The notes under the pieces: model-generated
Seen by the model: only the letters and a program-made list of their open reading frames with translations
Told to the model about the DNA's origin: nothing
Database searches by the model: none
Program-made: the position numbers and the translations under genes
Shown: positions 29,090-38,121 of the stretch, piece by piece
Position numbering within the stretch: the stretch's first letter is position 1
Layout: each line of letters opens with the position of its first letter
NCBI RefSeq assembly: GCF_002245495.1
Contig: NZ_NQJF01000005.1
Coordinates: 62,001-126,000 of the forward strand
Direction of reading: 5' to 3'
DNA length: 64,000 nt
Source: Oceanimonas baumannii
GTDB taxonomy: Bacteria > Pseudomonadota > Gammaproteobacteria > Enterobacterales > Aeromonadaceae

Positions 29090-30286
29090 ATGTACCCCAT
29101 GCATAACCATGTTCTCAATTTCGCTATCGAAGAATACCAGCAGCGGCTGGCCAAAGTACGCGCAGCCATGGACAAGCACGAAATCCACACCCTGATTGTG
29201 CACGATCCGTCCAATATTGCCTGGCTAACCGGCTATGACGGCTGGTCTTTCTATACTCCGCAGGTTGTAGTGGTCAGCATGACCGGCGAGCCTATCTGGT
29301 ATGGCCGGCAAATGGACTCGCATGGTGCAAAACGCACTGTTTATATGCTGGAAGAAAACATTACCTGGTACCCGGACCATTACGTGATGAACCCGCCGCT
29401 GCATGCCATGGAGTACCTGGCCAACCAGATCCTCAAACCCAGAGACTGGGCCCGCGGCAATATCGGCATTGAGATGGATAACTACTACTTCAGCCCCACG
29501 GCTTATCTGGCGCTGACGGAAAACCTGCCGGATGCCACCCTGGTGGACGTTACTTCTCTGGTCAACTGGTGCCGGGCCGTCAAGTCGGAAACCGAACTTA
29601 AATACATGCGTATTGCCGCACGTATTGTTGAAAATATGCACCAGGCCGCCTACGACATGATCGAGCCCGGTTTGCCCAAAAACCGTCTGGTCGCTGAAAT
29701 ATACCGGGTGGCGATGGAGGGACATGAGGGTCATTTTGGCGACTATCCGGCCATTGTTCCCATGCTGCCCTCGGGCAAGGACGCCTCGGCTCCGCATCTG
29801 ACCTGGGATGAGCGTCCGTTCAACAACAACGAGGGCACCTTCTTTGAAATTGCTGGCTGCCACCGCCGCTATCATTGCCCGATGTCCCGTACTATCTATC
29901 TGGGGCAGCCCAGTGATAACTTTCTGCGTGGCTCCGAAGCCCTCAATGCCGGACTTGAAGCCGGCCTGGCCGCCGCCAGACCCGGTAACCGCTGTGCCGA
30001 TATCGCCGATGCCCTCAACGCCACCCTGGCAGAATACGGCTTCGACCGTGAAGGTGCCCGCTGCGGTTACCCTATCGGTCTAAGCTATCCACCGGACTGG
30101 GGTGAGCGCACCATGAGCCTGCGTAACACCGATCAGACCATTCTGGAGCCGGGTATGACCTTCCACTTCATGCCCGGATTATGGCTCGACGACTGGGGCA
30201 TTGAAACCACCGAAAGTATTGTCATCACCGACACCGGGGTCGAAACCCTGTGTAACTATCCGCGTCAACTTTTCGTGAAGAGGTAA
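29090..30286 (+). CDS. doeA: Ectoine hydrolase DoeA (EutD)
   Basis: A ~398-residue M24 (creatinase/aminopeptidase P fold) enzyme that opens the ectoine ring to N-alpha-acetyl-L-2,4-diaminobutyrate, the first step of ectoine breakdown. Visible: creatinase-like N-terminal domain (VHDPSNIAWLTGYDGWSFY), then FFEIAGCHRRYHCPMSRTIY and MTFHFMPGLWLDDWGIETTE in the pita-bread domain. The start is uncertain: ATGs at 29090 and 29099 and a TTG at 29063 are all in frame; the chosen length is close to the Halomonas protein. doeB follows after 6 nt. Confidence 0.92.
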   Translation: MYPMHNHVLNFAIEEYQQRLAKVRAAMDKHEIHTLIVHDPSNIAWLTGYDGWSFYTPQVVVVSMTGEPIWYGRQMDSHGAKRTVYMLEENITWYPDHYVMNPPLHAMEYLANQILKPRDWARGNIGIEMDNYYFSPTAYLALTENLPDATLVDVTSLVNWCRAVKSETELKYMRIAARIVENMHQAAYDMIEPGLPKNRLVAEIYRVAMEGHEGHFGDYPAIVPMLPSGKDASAPHLTWDERPFNNNEGTFFEIAGCHRRYHCPMSRTIYLGQPSDNFLRGSEALNAGLEAGLAAARPGNRCADIADALNATLAEYGFDREGARCGYPIGLSYPPDWGERTMSLRNTDQTILEPGMTFHFMPGLWLDDWGIETTESIVITDTGVETLCNYPRQLFVKR

Positions 30287-30292
30287 CGACTC

Positions 30293-31294
30293 ATGCAGGC
30301 AACCACCATTACCCCCACAGTGGATTTCGAACAGGATGGCAAGCAGCACGGTTTTCTGAAATTGCCCTACTCCAGTGATCAATCGGCCTGGGGCTGCATC
30401 ATGATCCCAATCACCGTGATTAAAAACGGTGAAGGTCCCACCGCCCTGCTCACCGGTGGCAACCATGGCGATGAATACGAAGGTATCACCGGCCTGCTCA
30501 AGCTGGCCAACCGCCTGACTCCTGAGCAGATACGGGGCCGGGTGATCATCGTGCCGGCCATGAACTATCCGGCGGTGAGAAACGGCAGCCGTACATCTCC
30601 CATCGATCAGGGCAACATGAACCGCAGCTTCCCCGGTGATCCGGCAGGCACCATGACCCAACGTATTGCCGACTATTTCAGCCGTTATCTGGTGCCCATG
30701 TGTGACTATGCACTGGATATTCACTCCGGTGGCAAGACCCTCGACTTTATCCCGTTCTCCGCCGCACACCGGCTGCCGGATCCAGCCCAGGAAGCCGCCT
30801 GCATCGAAGGAGCCAGGCTGTTTGGCGCCCCCAATACGGTGGTGATGTTCGAACTCGATACCGCTTCGCTGTACGACACCGCCGTGGAATCACAGGGCAA
30901 GGTTTTTGTCACCACCGAGCTGTGTGGCGGCGGCACCAGTACCCCGGAAACCATTGCCATGGTGGATCGCGGCCTGCATAACTTCCTGCTCTTCTCCGGC
31001 CTCACTCAGGGAGATTACCAGTTACCCGACACCCCGCCCCGCCTGCTGGATATGCCCGATGGCTCCTGCTACATGATGAGTGAGCACCATGGACTGCTGG
31101 AAATGCACGTGACGCTGGGTGATGAGGTGAAAGCAGGCGACCTGGTGGCATCCATCCACACCCTGGAACGTACCGGCCAGCCACCGGCAGAATACCGGGC
31201 CCGGCGTGATGGCATTCTGGCCGGACGCCGTCACCCTTCCTTGATCGATATCGGAGATACCTTCGCGGTACTGGCCGTTGATGTGACTTGTTAA
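30293..31294 (+). CDS. doeB: N2-acetyl-L-2,4-diaminobutyrate deacetylase DoeB
   Basis: A 333-residue zinc hydrolase of the succinylglutamate desuccinylase/aspartoacylase family that removes acetate from the DoeA product to give L-2,4-diaminobutyrate. Zinc ligands are visible in GGNHGDEYEG (His, Glu) and DIHSGGKTLDF (His). AAGAGG precedes the ATG. It is co-transcribed with doeA and followed by a terminator. Confidence 0.93.
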   Translation: MQATTITPTVDFEQDGKQHGFLKLPYSSDQSAWGCIMIPITVIKNGEGPTALLTGGNHGDEYEGITGLLKLANRLTPEQIRGRVIIVPAMNYPAVRNGSRTSPIDQGNMNRSFPGDPAGTMTQRIADYFSRYLVPMCDYALDIHSGGKTLDFIPFSAAHRLPDPAQEAACIEGARLFGAPNTVVMFELDTASLYDTAVESQGKVFVTTELCGGGTSTPETIAMVDRGLHNFLLFSGLTQGDYQLPDTPPRLLDMPDGSCYMMSEHHGLLEMHVTLGDEVKAGDLVASIHTLERTGQPPAEYRARRDGILAGRRHPSLIDIGDTFAVLAVDVTC

Positions 31295-31317
31295 CAAAAA
31301 ACTGCAATTTATTAAAC

Positions 31318-31348
31318 AAGGGCTGCTAGTTACCACCAGCAGCCCTTT
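31318..31348 (+). terminator. Terminator after doeAB
   Basis: AAGGGCTGCT (from 31318) pairs with AGCAGCCCTT (31338-31347), followed by TTT. It separates doeAB from doeX, which then needs its own promoter or read-through. Confidence 0.75.
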
Positions 31349-31392
31349 GTATACTGCAAGAAATTTTTCAAAAACGTAAACAGGTAGTAACA

Positions 31393-31872
31393 ATGCGTCT
31401 GGATCGTTACGACATCAAAATTCTGCACATACTGCATCAGCAGGGCCGCATCACCAAGTCGGGGCTGGCCGAGGCGATCAACCTGTCGGTCAGCCCTTGC
31501 TGGGAACGAGTCAAACGACTGGAAGATGCCGGCATCATTCAGGGGTATGGTGCCCGTATTAATACCGACATCCTGTTCAAACGCACCCCGGTGATGGTGG
31601 AAGTCACTCTCAAACAGCATAATGCTGATGCCTTTCACCGCTTCGAAAGAGCCATGATGCAATGCGAAGAAGTGGTGGACTGCTTCGCCACCGGCGGCGG
31701 CGTGGATTACATTCTGCGGGTGATGAGTGAAGGCATTGACCACTACCAGCGACTGATCGACAGCTGGCTGGTATCGGAGCTCGGCATTGAGCGCTACTTT
31801 ACCTACATTGTGACCAAAACCATCAAGCAGCGATCTGCCAAACTGGAGTTTTCGCCGGAAATGCTGGCATAG
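31393..31872 (+). CDS. doeX: Lrp/AsnC-family regulator DoeX
   Basis: A 159-residue Lrp/AsnC regulator: N-terminal helix-turn-helix (about 5-55, with GLAEAINLSVSPCWERVKRL) and a C-terminal RAM domain (about 65-150). In Halomonas, DoeX binds near doeA and is linked to ectoine-induced control of the doe genes. Position between doeB and doeC matches that role. Confidence 0.9.
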   Translation: MRLDRYDIKILHILHQQGRITKSGLAEAINLSVSPCWERVKRLEDAGIIQGYGARINTDILFKRTPVMVEVTLKQHNADAFHRFERAMMQCEEVVDCFATGGGVDYILRVMSEGIDHYQRLIDSWLVSELGIERYFTYIVTKTIKQRSAKLEFSPEMLA

Positions 31873-31965
31873 CACACCGCCGGGCCGGTGCCCTCTCCTT
31901 CCCTGTCACCGGTCCTGTTCCCGCTCCAGCAAAAACATCATTTTTTACCCCGAACTCCAGAAAAA

Positions 31966-31988
31966 TTGCCCCTTTTGGCTCCGGGCAA
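31966..31988. promoter_or_regulatory. Inverted repeat upstream of doeC
   Basis: TTGCCC (31966-31971) and GGGCAA (31983-31988) form a 6-bp inverted repeat in the AT-rich stretch before doeC, about 80 bp before its ATG. It is a candidate operator or promoter element for the doeCD-eut genes; no consensus can be assigned. Confidence 0.35.
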
Positions 31989-32068
31989 CAAAAAGTATTC
32001 CCCGGCTATCCCACCTAGAATGACCTCATAGCAACAACCCGTCCCCCTAGAGCAAACTGGTGGTGTTT

Positions 32069-33586
32069 ATGAGCCTTCCCTTACAAGACAGCTTCGACAG
32101 CAAGGTCACCGAAGCGATTATGCCTTATCTGCAGGACCCCCGCCTGGTGCGCGAACTGGCCTATATCAACGGCAAATGGGTTAGCGCCAGCCAGGACGTT
32201 CCCGTACTGAATCCGGCTACCGATGATGTGATTGGGCACTGTACCCAACTGCAGCCACAGCAAATCTCACAGGCGATTGATGCCGCCGAACAGGCACTAC
32301 CCGCCTGGCGTGCGCTGATGGCCGACGAACGCGCCGCCATTCTGATGCGCTGGCACGATCTAATCCTGGAGCACAAGGAAGATCTGGCCACCCTGATGGT
32401 GCTGGAGCAGGGTAAATCCCTGGATGATGCCCGCGGCGAGGTCAACTACGGTGCTTCCTTTATCCGCTGGTTTGCTGAAGAGGCACGCCGGGCCTATGGC
32501 GACACCATTCCCAGCCATATACCCAATGCTCAGCTGGCCACCATTCGTGAGCCTATTGGCGTCGCGGCCCTGATCACGCCCTGGAATTTCCCCCACGCCA
32601 TGATCACCCGCAAGGCCGCAGCGGCTCTGGCCATCGGCTGCACCGTGCTGGTCAAGCCCGCGAATGAAACCCCCTTTTCGGCACTGGCTCTGGCCGAGCT
32701 GGCCGAGCGAGCCGGCTTCCCGGCTGGTGTCTATAACGTGATCCCCGGTGACGGAGCCGAGGTGTGCTCGGTGTTGTGCCGGTCCGATAAAGTCAAGGCT
32801 CTTTCCTTTACCGGCTCAACCCGGGTGGGCAAGCTACTGCTGGAGCAGGCCGCCGCCACCGTCAAGAAATGCTCCATGGAGCTGGGCGGCAACGCTCCCT
32901 TTATTGTGCTGCCCGACATGGACATCACCGCCGCCGCCAAGGCCGCCGTGGATGCCAAATTCCAGACCGCCGGCCAGGACTGTCTGGCCGCCAACCGCAT
33001 TTTTGTGCCGCGCGACAAATACGAGGCATTTCTCGCCGCCTTCGCCGCCGAAATGGCCGCCATAAAAGTAGGTAACGGCTTTGATGACGGCGTCACCATG
33101 GGCCCGCTGATCTTCCGTCAGGCCGTGACCAAGGCGCGGGAAATTGTCGACGACGCCATTGCCAAAGGTGCCCGGCTGATCGCCGGTGACCAGAGCCAGG
33201 CACCGGGAGACAACTTTTTTATGCCCACCCTGCTGGCCGACGTAACCCCCGAGATGAAGGTGTTCCGTGAAGAAAACTTCTGTCCGGTAGCCGGGGTGCT
33301 GCCCTACGACAGCATTGACGCGCTGATCCCCCTGGCCAACGACACCGAATACGGCCTGGCCGCCTATGTTTACGGTCACGATATTCGCCATATCTGGCAA
33401 CTGATGCGCGGTCTGGAGTTCGGCATGGTCTCGGTCAACTCGGTAAAAATGACCGGCCATCCGATCCCCTTCGGCGGCGTCAAGCAATCCGGCCTGGGCC
33501 GTGAAGGCAGCCGTCATGGCTTCGATGAATACAGCCAGCTCAAATATTACTGCCTGGGCGGCATGCCGACCGTCAGCGGCAGCTGA
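32069..33586 (+). CDS. doeC: Aspartate-semialdehyde/succinate-semialdehyde dehydrogenase DoeC
   Basis: A 505-residue NAD(P)-dependent aldehyde dehydrogenase. The catalytic Glu is in MELGGNAPF and the Cys in GQDCLAANRI. In ectoine catabolism DoeC oxidises aspartate semialdehyde, made by DoeD, to aspartate. It is also similar to GabD-type enzymes, so activity on succinate semialdehyde is possible. The ATG at 32069 is chosen over a GTG at 32060. doeD lies 56 nt downstream. Confidence 0.88.
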   Translation: MSLPLQDSFDSKVTEAIMPYLQDPRLVRELAYINGKWVSASQDVPVLNPATDDVIGHCTQLQPQQISQAIDAAEQALPAWRALMADERAAILMRWHDLILEHKEDLATLMVLEQGKSLDDARGEVNYGASFIRWFAEEARRAYGDTIPSHIPNAQLATIREPIGVAALITPWNFPHAMITRKAAAALAIGCTVLVKPANETPFSALALAELAERAGFPAGVYNVIPGDGAEVCSVLCRSDKVKALSFTGSTRVGKLLLEQAAATVKKCSMELGGNAPFIVLPDMDITAAAKAAVDAKFQTAGQDCLAANRIFVPRDKYEAFLAAFAAEMAAIKVGNGFDDGVTMGPLIFRQAVTKAREIVDDAIAKGARLIAGDQSQAPGDNFFMPTLLADVTPEMKVFREENFCPVAGVLPYDSIDALIPLANDTEYGLAAYVYGHDIRHIWQLMRGLEFGMVSVNSVKMTGHPIPFGGVKQSGLGREGSRHGFDEYSQLKYYCLGGMPTVSGS

Positions 33587-33642
33587 ACCTGATAGATGGA
33601 ATTACACAGCAACGACACGTACTGATTACAGGAGTATTTAAC

Positions 33643-35049
33643 ATGACCATAGATACCAAAAAGCTGCTCGAAATCGATCGCAACACCGTGTTTCACGCCT
33701 CTACTCACCTGAAGCAATATGCCCATGGGGAAATCGGCGGCCGCATTATCACCGGTGCCGAAGGTATTCGTATCAAGGACTCCGAAGGCGTTGAGCTGGT
33801 TGATGCCTTCGCCGGCCTGTATTGCGTGAATATCGGTTATGGCCGCACCGAAATGGCCGAGGCCATCTACGAGCAGGCCAAGAAACTGGCCTATTACCAC
33901 ACCTACGTGGGTCACACCAACGAGGCGCTGATCGAACTGTCCGAACGCATCATCAAGATGGCCCCGGCCGGCATGAGCAAGGTGTACTACGGCATGTCCG
34001 GCAGTGATGCCAATGAAACCCAGCTCAAGCTGGTGTGGTATTACAACAACGCCCGCGGCCTGCCCCAGAAGAAGAAGGTGATCTCCCGGGATCGCGGCTA
34101 CCACGGCTCCAGCATTGCCTCCGGCTCCATGACCGGCCTGCCGTTGTTCCATGCCCATTTTGATCTGCCGCTTGAGCGCATCAAGCACACCATCGCACCG
34201 GTTTACTACCGCCGCGAAGACGACAACATGAGCGAGCTGGAGTTCTCCAGGTACTGCGCCGCCAAGCTGGAAGAAATGATCCTGGCCGAAGGCCCGGACA
34301 CCGTTGCTGCCATGATCGGTGAACCGGTACTGGGCACCGGCGGTATCGTACCGCCGCCCGAAGGCTACTGGGCCGAGATCCGCAAGGTGCTCGACAAATA
34401 CGACATTCTGCTGATTGCCGACGAAGTAGTATGTGGTTTCGGCCGTCTGGGCTCCGAGTTTGGTTCCATCTATTACGACATGAAGCCGGATCTGATCACC
34501 GTGGCCAAAGGCCTCACCTCCGCCTACCAGCCGCTGTCCGGCGTGATTGTGGGCGAGAAGGTCTGGACCGTGCTGGAGCAGGGAACCGATCAATGGGGTG
34601 CCATCGGTCATGGTTACACCTACTCCGGCCACCCCATCGGTGCTGCCTCCGCCCTGTGCAACCTGGACATCATCGCCCGTGAAAACCTGGTCGGTAATGC
34701 CCGTGACACCGGTGCCTACCTGCAGCAACGCATGCAGGAAACCTTTGCCAACCACCCGCTGGTGGGTGACAGCCGCGGTGTCGGCCTGCTGCACGCCCTG
34801 GAATTCTCCAGCAACAAGACCAAGCGCGAGCATTTCGATCCCAACCTCAAGGTCGGCCCGCAGATTTCCGCCGCCTGTCTGGAGCAGGGTCTGATCGCCC
34901 GCGCCATGCCCCACGGCGACATTCTGGGCTTTGCTCCGCCGCTGGTGGTGACCCGTAACGAAGTGGACGACATCGTTGAGCGCACCCTGCGTGCGGTGAA
35001 CAAGGTGACCGACAAGCTGATCAGCAGCGGTGACTGGAACGCCAGATAA
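33643..35049 (+). CDS. doeD: L-2,4-diaminobutyrate transaminase DoeD
   Basis: A 468-residue class III PLP aminotransferase. The PLP lysine is in TVAKGLTSAYQPLSG and the cofactor aspartate in LLIADEVVCGFGRLG. It removes the 4-amino group from 2,4-diaminobutyrate to give aspartate semialdehyde for DoeC. CAGGAG precedes the ATG. A long antisense frame over it is a shadow. Confidence 0.9.
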   Translation: MTIDTKKLLEIDRNTVFHASTHLKQYAHGEIGGRIITGAEGIRIKDSEGVELVDAFAGLYCVNIGYGRTEMAEAIYEQAKKLAYYHTYVGHTNEALIELSERIIKMAPAGMSKVYYGMSGSDANETQLKLVWYYNNARGLPQKKKVISRDRGYHGSSIASGSMTGLPLFHAHFDLPLERIKHTIAPVYYRREDDNMSELEFSRYCAAKLEEMILAEGPDTVAAMIGEPVLGTGGIVPPPEGYWAEIRKVLDKYDILLIADEVVCGFGRLGSEFGSIYYDMKPDLITVAKGLTSAYQPLSGVIVGEKVWTVLEQGTDQWGAIGHGYTYSGHPIGAASALCNLDIIARENLVGNARDTGAYLQQRMQETFANHPLVGDSRGVGLLHALEFSSNKTKREHFDPNLKVGPQISAACLEQGLIARAMPHGDILGFAPPLVVTRNEVDDIVERTLRAVNKVTDKLISSGDWNAR

Positions 35050-35100
35050 CCCGGCGCTGCCCGCTCCGGCATCAGCCGGCCCACAGTAAACAATAACCCA

Positions 35101-35129
35101 GCGAGGATCGTCCACCGGTCCTCGCTTTT
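35101..35129 (+). terminator. Likely terminator between doeD and eutB
   Basis: GCGAGGA (35101-35107) and TCCTCGC (35119-35125) form a stem followed by TTTT. It would end the doeCD transcript and leave eutBCA partly independent, or act as an attenuator. Confidence 0.55.
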
Positions 35130-35160
35130 GCGGTAGCAACGTATAAAGAAGAGGCAACGG

Positions 35161-36153
35161 ATGCCAGCAACGACCTTTATCCCCGATCCGCATCAGATGT
35201 ACCTGGCCCGGCAGGCATTGCAGGGCCAGGTGGTGCGAACGCCGCTTATCCGCTCCGAGTCGCTATCCCGTCGTTTCGGCTGCGAAGCCTGGCTCAAGCT
35301 GGAAACCCTGCAACCCACCGGCGCCTTCAAACTGCGCGGTGCCACCTTTGCCATGAGCAAACTGACCCGCGAGCAACGCCAGCACGGAGTGGTTACCTGC
35401 TCTACCGGCAACCACGGCAGGGCCATCGCCTACGCCGGCAACAAACTCGGCATTAACACCATTATCTGTATGTCCAGACTGGTGCCGGCCAACAAGGTCA
35501 CCGCCATTCGCGAACTGGGTGCCGAAGCCCGGATTATCGGCGACTCCCAGGATGAGGCCGAAGTGGAAGCATTACGGCTGGTCGCAGAGCAGGGCATGAG
35601 CTATCTGCCTCCTTTCGATCATCCGGATATTATTGCCGGCCAGGGCACCATCGGTCTGGAAATTCTGGAGGACTTACCAGACGTGGACACCATCTTTGCC
35701 GGCCTCTCCGGCGGTGGCCTGCTGGGCGGCATCGGCATTGCCGTAAAAAGCATAAACCCGGCCATCGAGCTGATTGGTGTGTCCATGGACAAAGGTGCCG
35801 CCATGGTCGAAAGCCTGCAACAAGGCCGGCCGGTACAGGTCACCGAATACGCATCCTTTGCCGACAGTCTGGGTGGAGGCATCGGGCTGAGTAACCAATA
35901 CAGCTTCCACGCGGTACGCCAGGTGATGAGCCAGTCCTATCTGGTCAGCGAAAGTGCCATCGCCCGCGCCATGGTGCACTTTGCCAGGCAGGAAAAAATG
36001 CTGGTGGAAGGTGCCGCCGTGGCCGGCGTGGCGGCCATGGAGCAGCACCGGCTGGACATGCGTGGCAAAAAAGTGGTGTTTGTGATCAGTGGCCATAACG
36101 TGGCGCTGGAAACCTTTGACCAGGCCCGGTGCCTGGCTGCCATCCCATCCTGA
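35161..36153 (+). CDS. eutB: Hydroxyectoine utilization dehydratase EutB (threonine dehydratase family)
   Basis: A 330-residue PLP fold-type II enzyme related to threonine/serine dehydratase. The PLP lysine is in TGAFKLRGA and the phosphate-binding loop in SGGGLLGGI. In hydroxyectoine degraders EutB is thought to remove water from the hydroxylated diaminobutyrate intermediate so the route can join that of ectoine. AAGAGG precedes the ATG, and eutC follows 39 nt later. Confidence 0.88.
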   Translation: MPATTFIPDPHQMYLARQALQGQVVRTPLIRSESLSRRFGCEAWLKLETLQPTGAFKLRGATFAMSKLTREQRQHGVVTCSTGNHGRAIAYAGNKLGINTIICMSRLVPANKVTAIRELGAEARIIGDSQDEAEVEALRLVAEQGMSYLPPFDHPDIIAGQGTIGLEILEDLPDVDTIFAGLSGGGLLGGIGIAVKSINPAIELIGVSMDKGAAMVESLQQGRPVQVTEYASFADSLGGGIGLSNQYSFHAVRQVMSQSYLVSESAIARAMVHFARQEKMLVEGAAVAGVAAMEQHRLDMRGKKVVFVISGHNVALETFDQARCLAAIPS

Positions 36154-36192
36154 CCAGATCCCCTCATCAAGACACCCGCTTTGGAGCAACAG

Positions 36193-37137
36193 ATGAAGAT
36201 TTATCACCAGGCACAGATAGCCAAAGTAACCGGCCTGACCGCCGATGCGCTGGCGGCGGTAGAAGCTGGCTTTGCCGCCCTGGGGCGGAATGAAGTCGCC
36301 ATACCACCGGTACTGAACATGAATATCAGTGAAAGTAATGGCGAAGTGGATGTTAAAACCGCCCATATTCGCGGAAAAGACAGGTTTGCCATCAAGATAA
36401 GCCCCGGCTTTTTCGACAATCCCAGACTCGGCCTGCCCAGCCTGAACGGGTTGATGGTACTGTTCTCGGCCAAAACCGGCCTGGTCGATTCGGTGTTGTT
36501 TGACGAAGGCTACCTGACCAATATCCGCACCGCCCTGGCCGGGGCCATCGCCGCCAAACACCTTTCACGGCCGGATAGCCGCTCAGTGGCGGTAATCGGT
36601 GCCGGTCTGCAGGCCGAACTGCAGGTAGCCGCCCTCACCCTGGTGCGCCCCATCCGGGAAGTGCATGTCTTTGCCCGCAACGCTGACAAGATGGCCGCTT
36701 ACCAAAAGCGGATGGCACAGCAATATGGTTTGCCGGTGACGGTGCACACCAGTGCGGCTTCCGCCTGTGCCGCCGCCGACATAGTGGTAACCACCACCCC
36801 CGCCTCCAGTCCGGTGCTGCACTGGACCGATCTGCGCCCCGGTACCCATGTGACCGCCATGGGCTCGGACAACAGCCACAAGCAGGAGCTGGAGCCCGCC
36901 ATTCTGGCCAATGCCGACGTGTTGGTGGTGGACAGACGAGCACAGTCGGAGGTGATTGGTGAACTTCATCATTTCCCCGGCCCCTTTACCCGGCCGGTAT
37001 TCGAACTGGGCCAGGTGGTGGCCGAACACCTGCAACTGCGCACCAACGCACAGCAGATCACCGTCTGCGATCTGAGTGGCACCGGAGTGCAGGACACCGC
37101 CATCGCCAACTATACCGCCGACCGCCTGCACGGCTGA
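36193..37137 (+). CDS. eutC: Hydroxyectoine utilization protein EutC (cyclodeaminase family)
   Basis: A 314-residue member of the ornithine cyclodeaminase/mu-crystallin family with an NAD-binding motif SVAVIGAGLQAELQ near residue 133 and DSVLFDEGYLTNIRTALAGA earlier. It is proposed to act with EutB in converting the hydroxyectoine-derived intermediate, probably by reduction of an imine. The ATG at 36193 follows GGAG; an in-frame TTG at 36181 is upstream of that site. Confidence 0.87.
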   Translation: MKIYHQAQIAKVTGLTADALAAVEAGFAALGRNEVAIPPVLNMNISESNGEVDVKTAHIRGKDRFAIKISPGFFDNPRLGLPSLNGLMVLFSAKTGLVDSVLFDEGYLTNIRTALAGAIAAKHLSRPDSRSVAVIGAGLQAELQVAALTLVRPIREVHVFARNADKMAAYQKRMAQQYGLPVTVHTSAASACAAADIVVTTTPASSPVLHWTDLRPGTHVTAMGSDNSHKQELEPAILANADVLVVDRRAQSEVIGELHHFPGPFTRPVFELGQVVAEHLQLRTNAQQITVCDLSGTGVQDTAIANYTADRLHG

Positions 37138-37233
37138 TCCGCAGACCTGACTTTCAACCATTATCAGATGGCCGCTTCCCGGCCATCTACGGATAGCCGA
37201 TCCCGTTCGGCTGTGATTGCAAGGATACACAGC

Positions 37234-38022
37234 ATGAGTCTCGTCAACGATCCCTTTACCGCTCTGGAGCAGGTTTACTCCTTTTATAACGATACCCGCC
37301 GGGCACAGCTCCGTATCGGCCTGGTGCAACTGGCAAGCGATTACACCCTGGAAAACGACTGGCACCGGCTGGCCGGACCCGGGGTTGAGATTTACAGCAC
37401 CCGCCTGCCCTGCAGCAGCCAGATGACCCCGCATGCCCTCAGGGCCACCGGTGAACATATTGCCGGTGCTGCCGCTCAAATAGCACCGGGACTGTCACTG
37501 GATGTCATGGCCTTTGGCTGTACCTCTGCCAGCATGCTGCTTGGCAATGACACCGTTGCCGAACGCCTGACCCGGGATCGGCCGGGGCTGCCCGCCACCA
37601 ATCCCTGGCAGGCCAGCCTGTCGGCATTTCAGCATCTGGGCATTCACCGACTGGCGGTACTGACGCCTTATCAGACCGAGGTGAACCGGCCACTTTACCA
37701 GGCCCTGCAACAGGCCGGCATTGAAGTAGTGGCCTTCGGTGCCTTTGGGCTGATGCTGGACACCGAAATTCCCTCCATCCATCCCGATGCCATCATGGCA
37801 GCCTCGGCCGCCCTGCTGGATGGCTGCCAGGCCGACGGCATCTTTCTGTCCTGTACCAACCTGAAGACACTGGCGGTGCTGGAGCCGCTTGAACAAGGCT
37901 TTAACCTGCCCGTGGTGAGTTCCAACCAGGCCATGTACTGGCATGCCCTGCGCCTTGCCGGCCGTCAGCCGGACCAGCCCGACGTTGGCCGCTTGCTGCG
38001 CCAGCAGACAAAAGGCCCCTGA
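37234..38022 (+). CDS. eutA: Ectoine/hydroxyectoine utilization protein EutA (Asp/Glu racemase family)
   Basis: A 262-residue protein of the maleate isomerase/arylmalonate decarboxylase-like racemase superfamily. The two catalytic cysteines appear in FGCTSASMLLG and FLSCTNLKTL. In hydroxyectoine degraders EutA may invert the stereochemistry of an intermediate; the exact reaction is not settled. AAGGA precedes the ATG at 37234; a longer frame from 37168 has no site. Confidence 0.85.
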   Translation: MSLVNDPFTALEQVYSFYNDTRRAQLRIGLVQLASDYTLENDWHRLAGPGVEIYSTRLPCSSQMTPHALRATGEHIAGAAAQIAPGLSLDVMAFGCTSASMLLGNDTVAERLTRDRPGLPATNPWQASLSAFQHLGIHRLAVLTPYQTEVNRPLYQALQQAGIEVVAFGAFGLMLDTEIPSIHPDAIMAASAALLDGCQADGIFLSCTNLKTLAVLEPLEQGFNLPVVSSNQAMYWHALRLAGRQPDQPDVGRLLRQQTKGP

Positions 38023-38121
38023 TAGCAAGTCGTTTCCGTTACCCATCAGGCCGCTTTCAGCACAACCCGCACCCTGCGAACACGCCATGCTGAGCTCTAT
38101 TTTTATACTGCAGAGGCCCTT

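Noticed and set aside
33547-35193. 548-codon minus-strand frame
   Set aside because: Antisense shadow of doeD, with no ribosome-binding site or domain.
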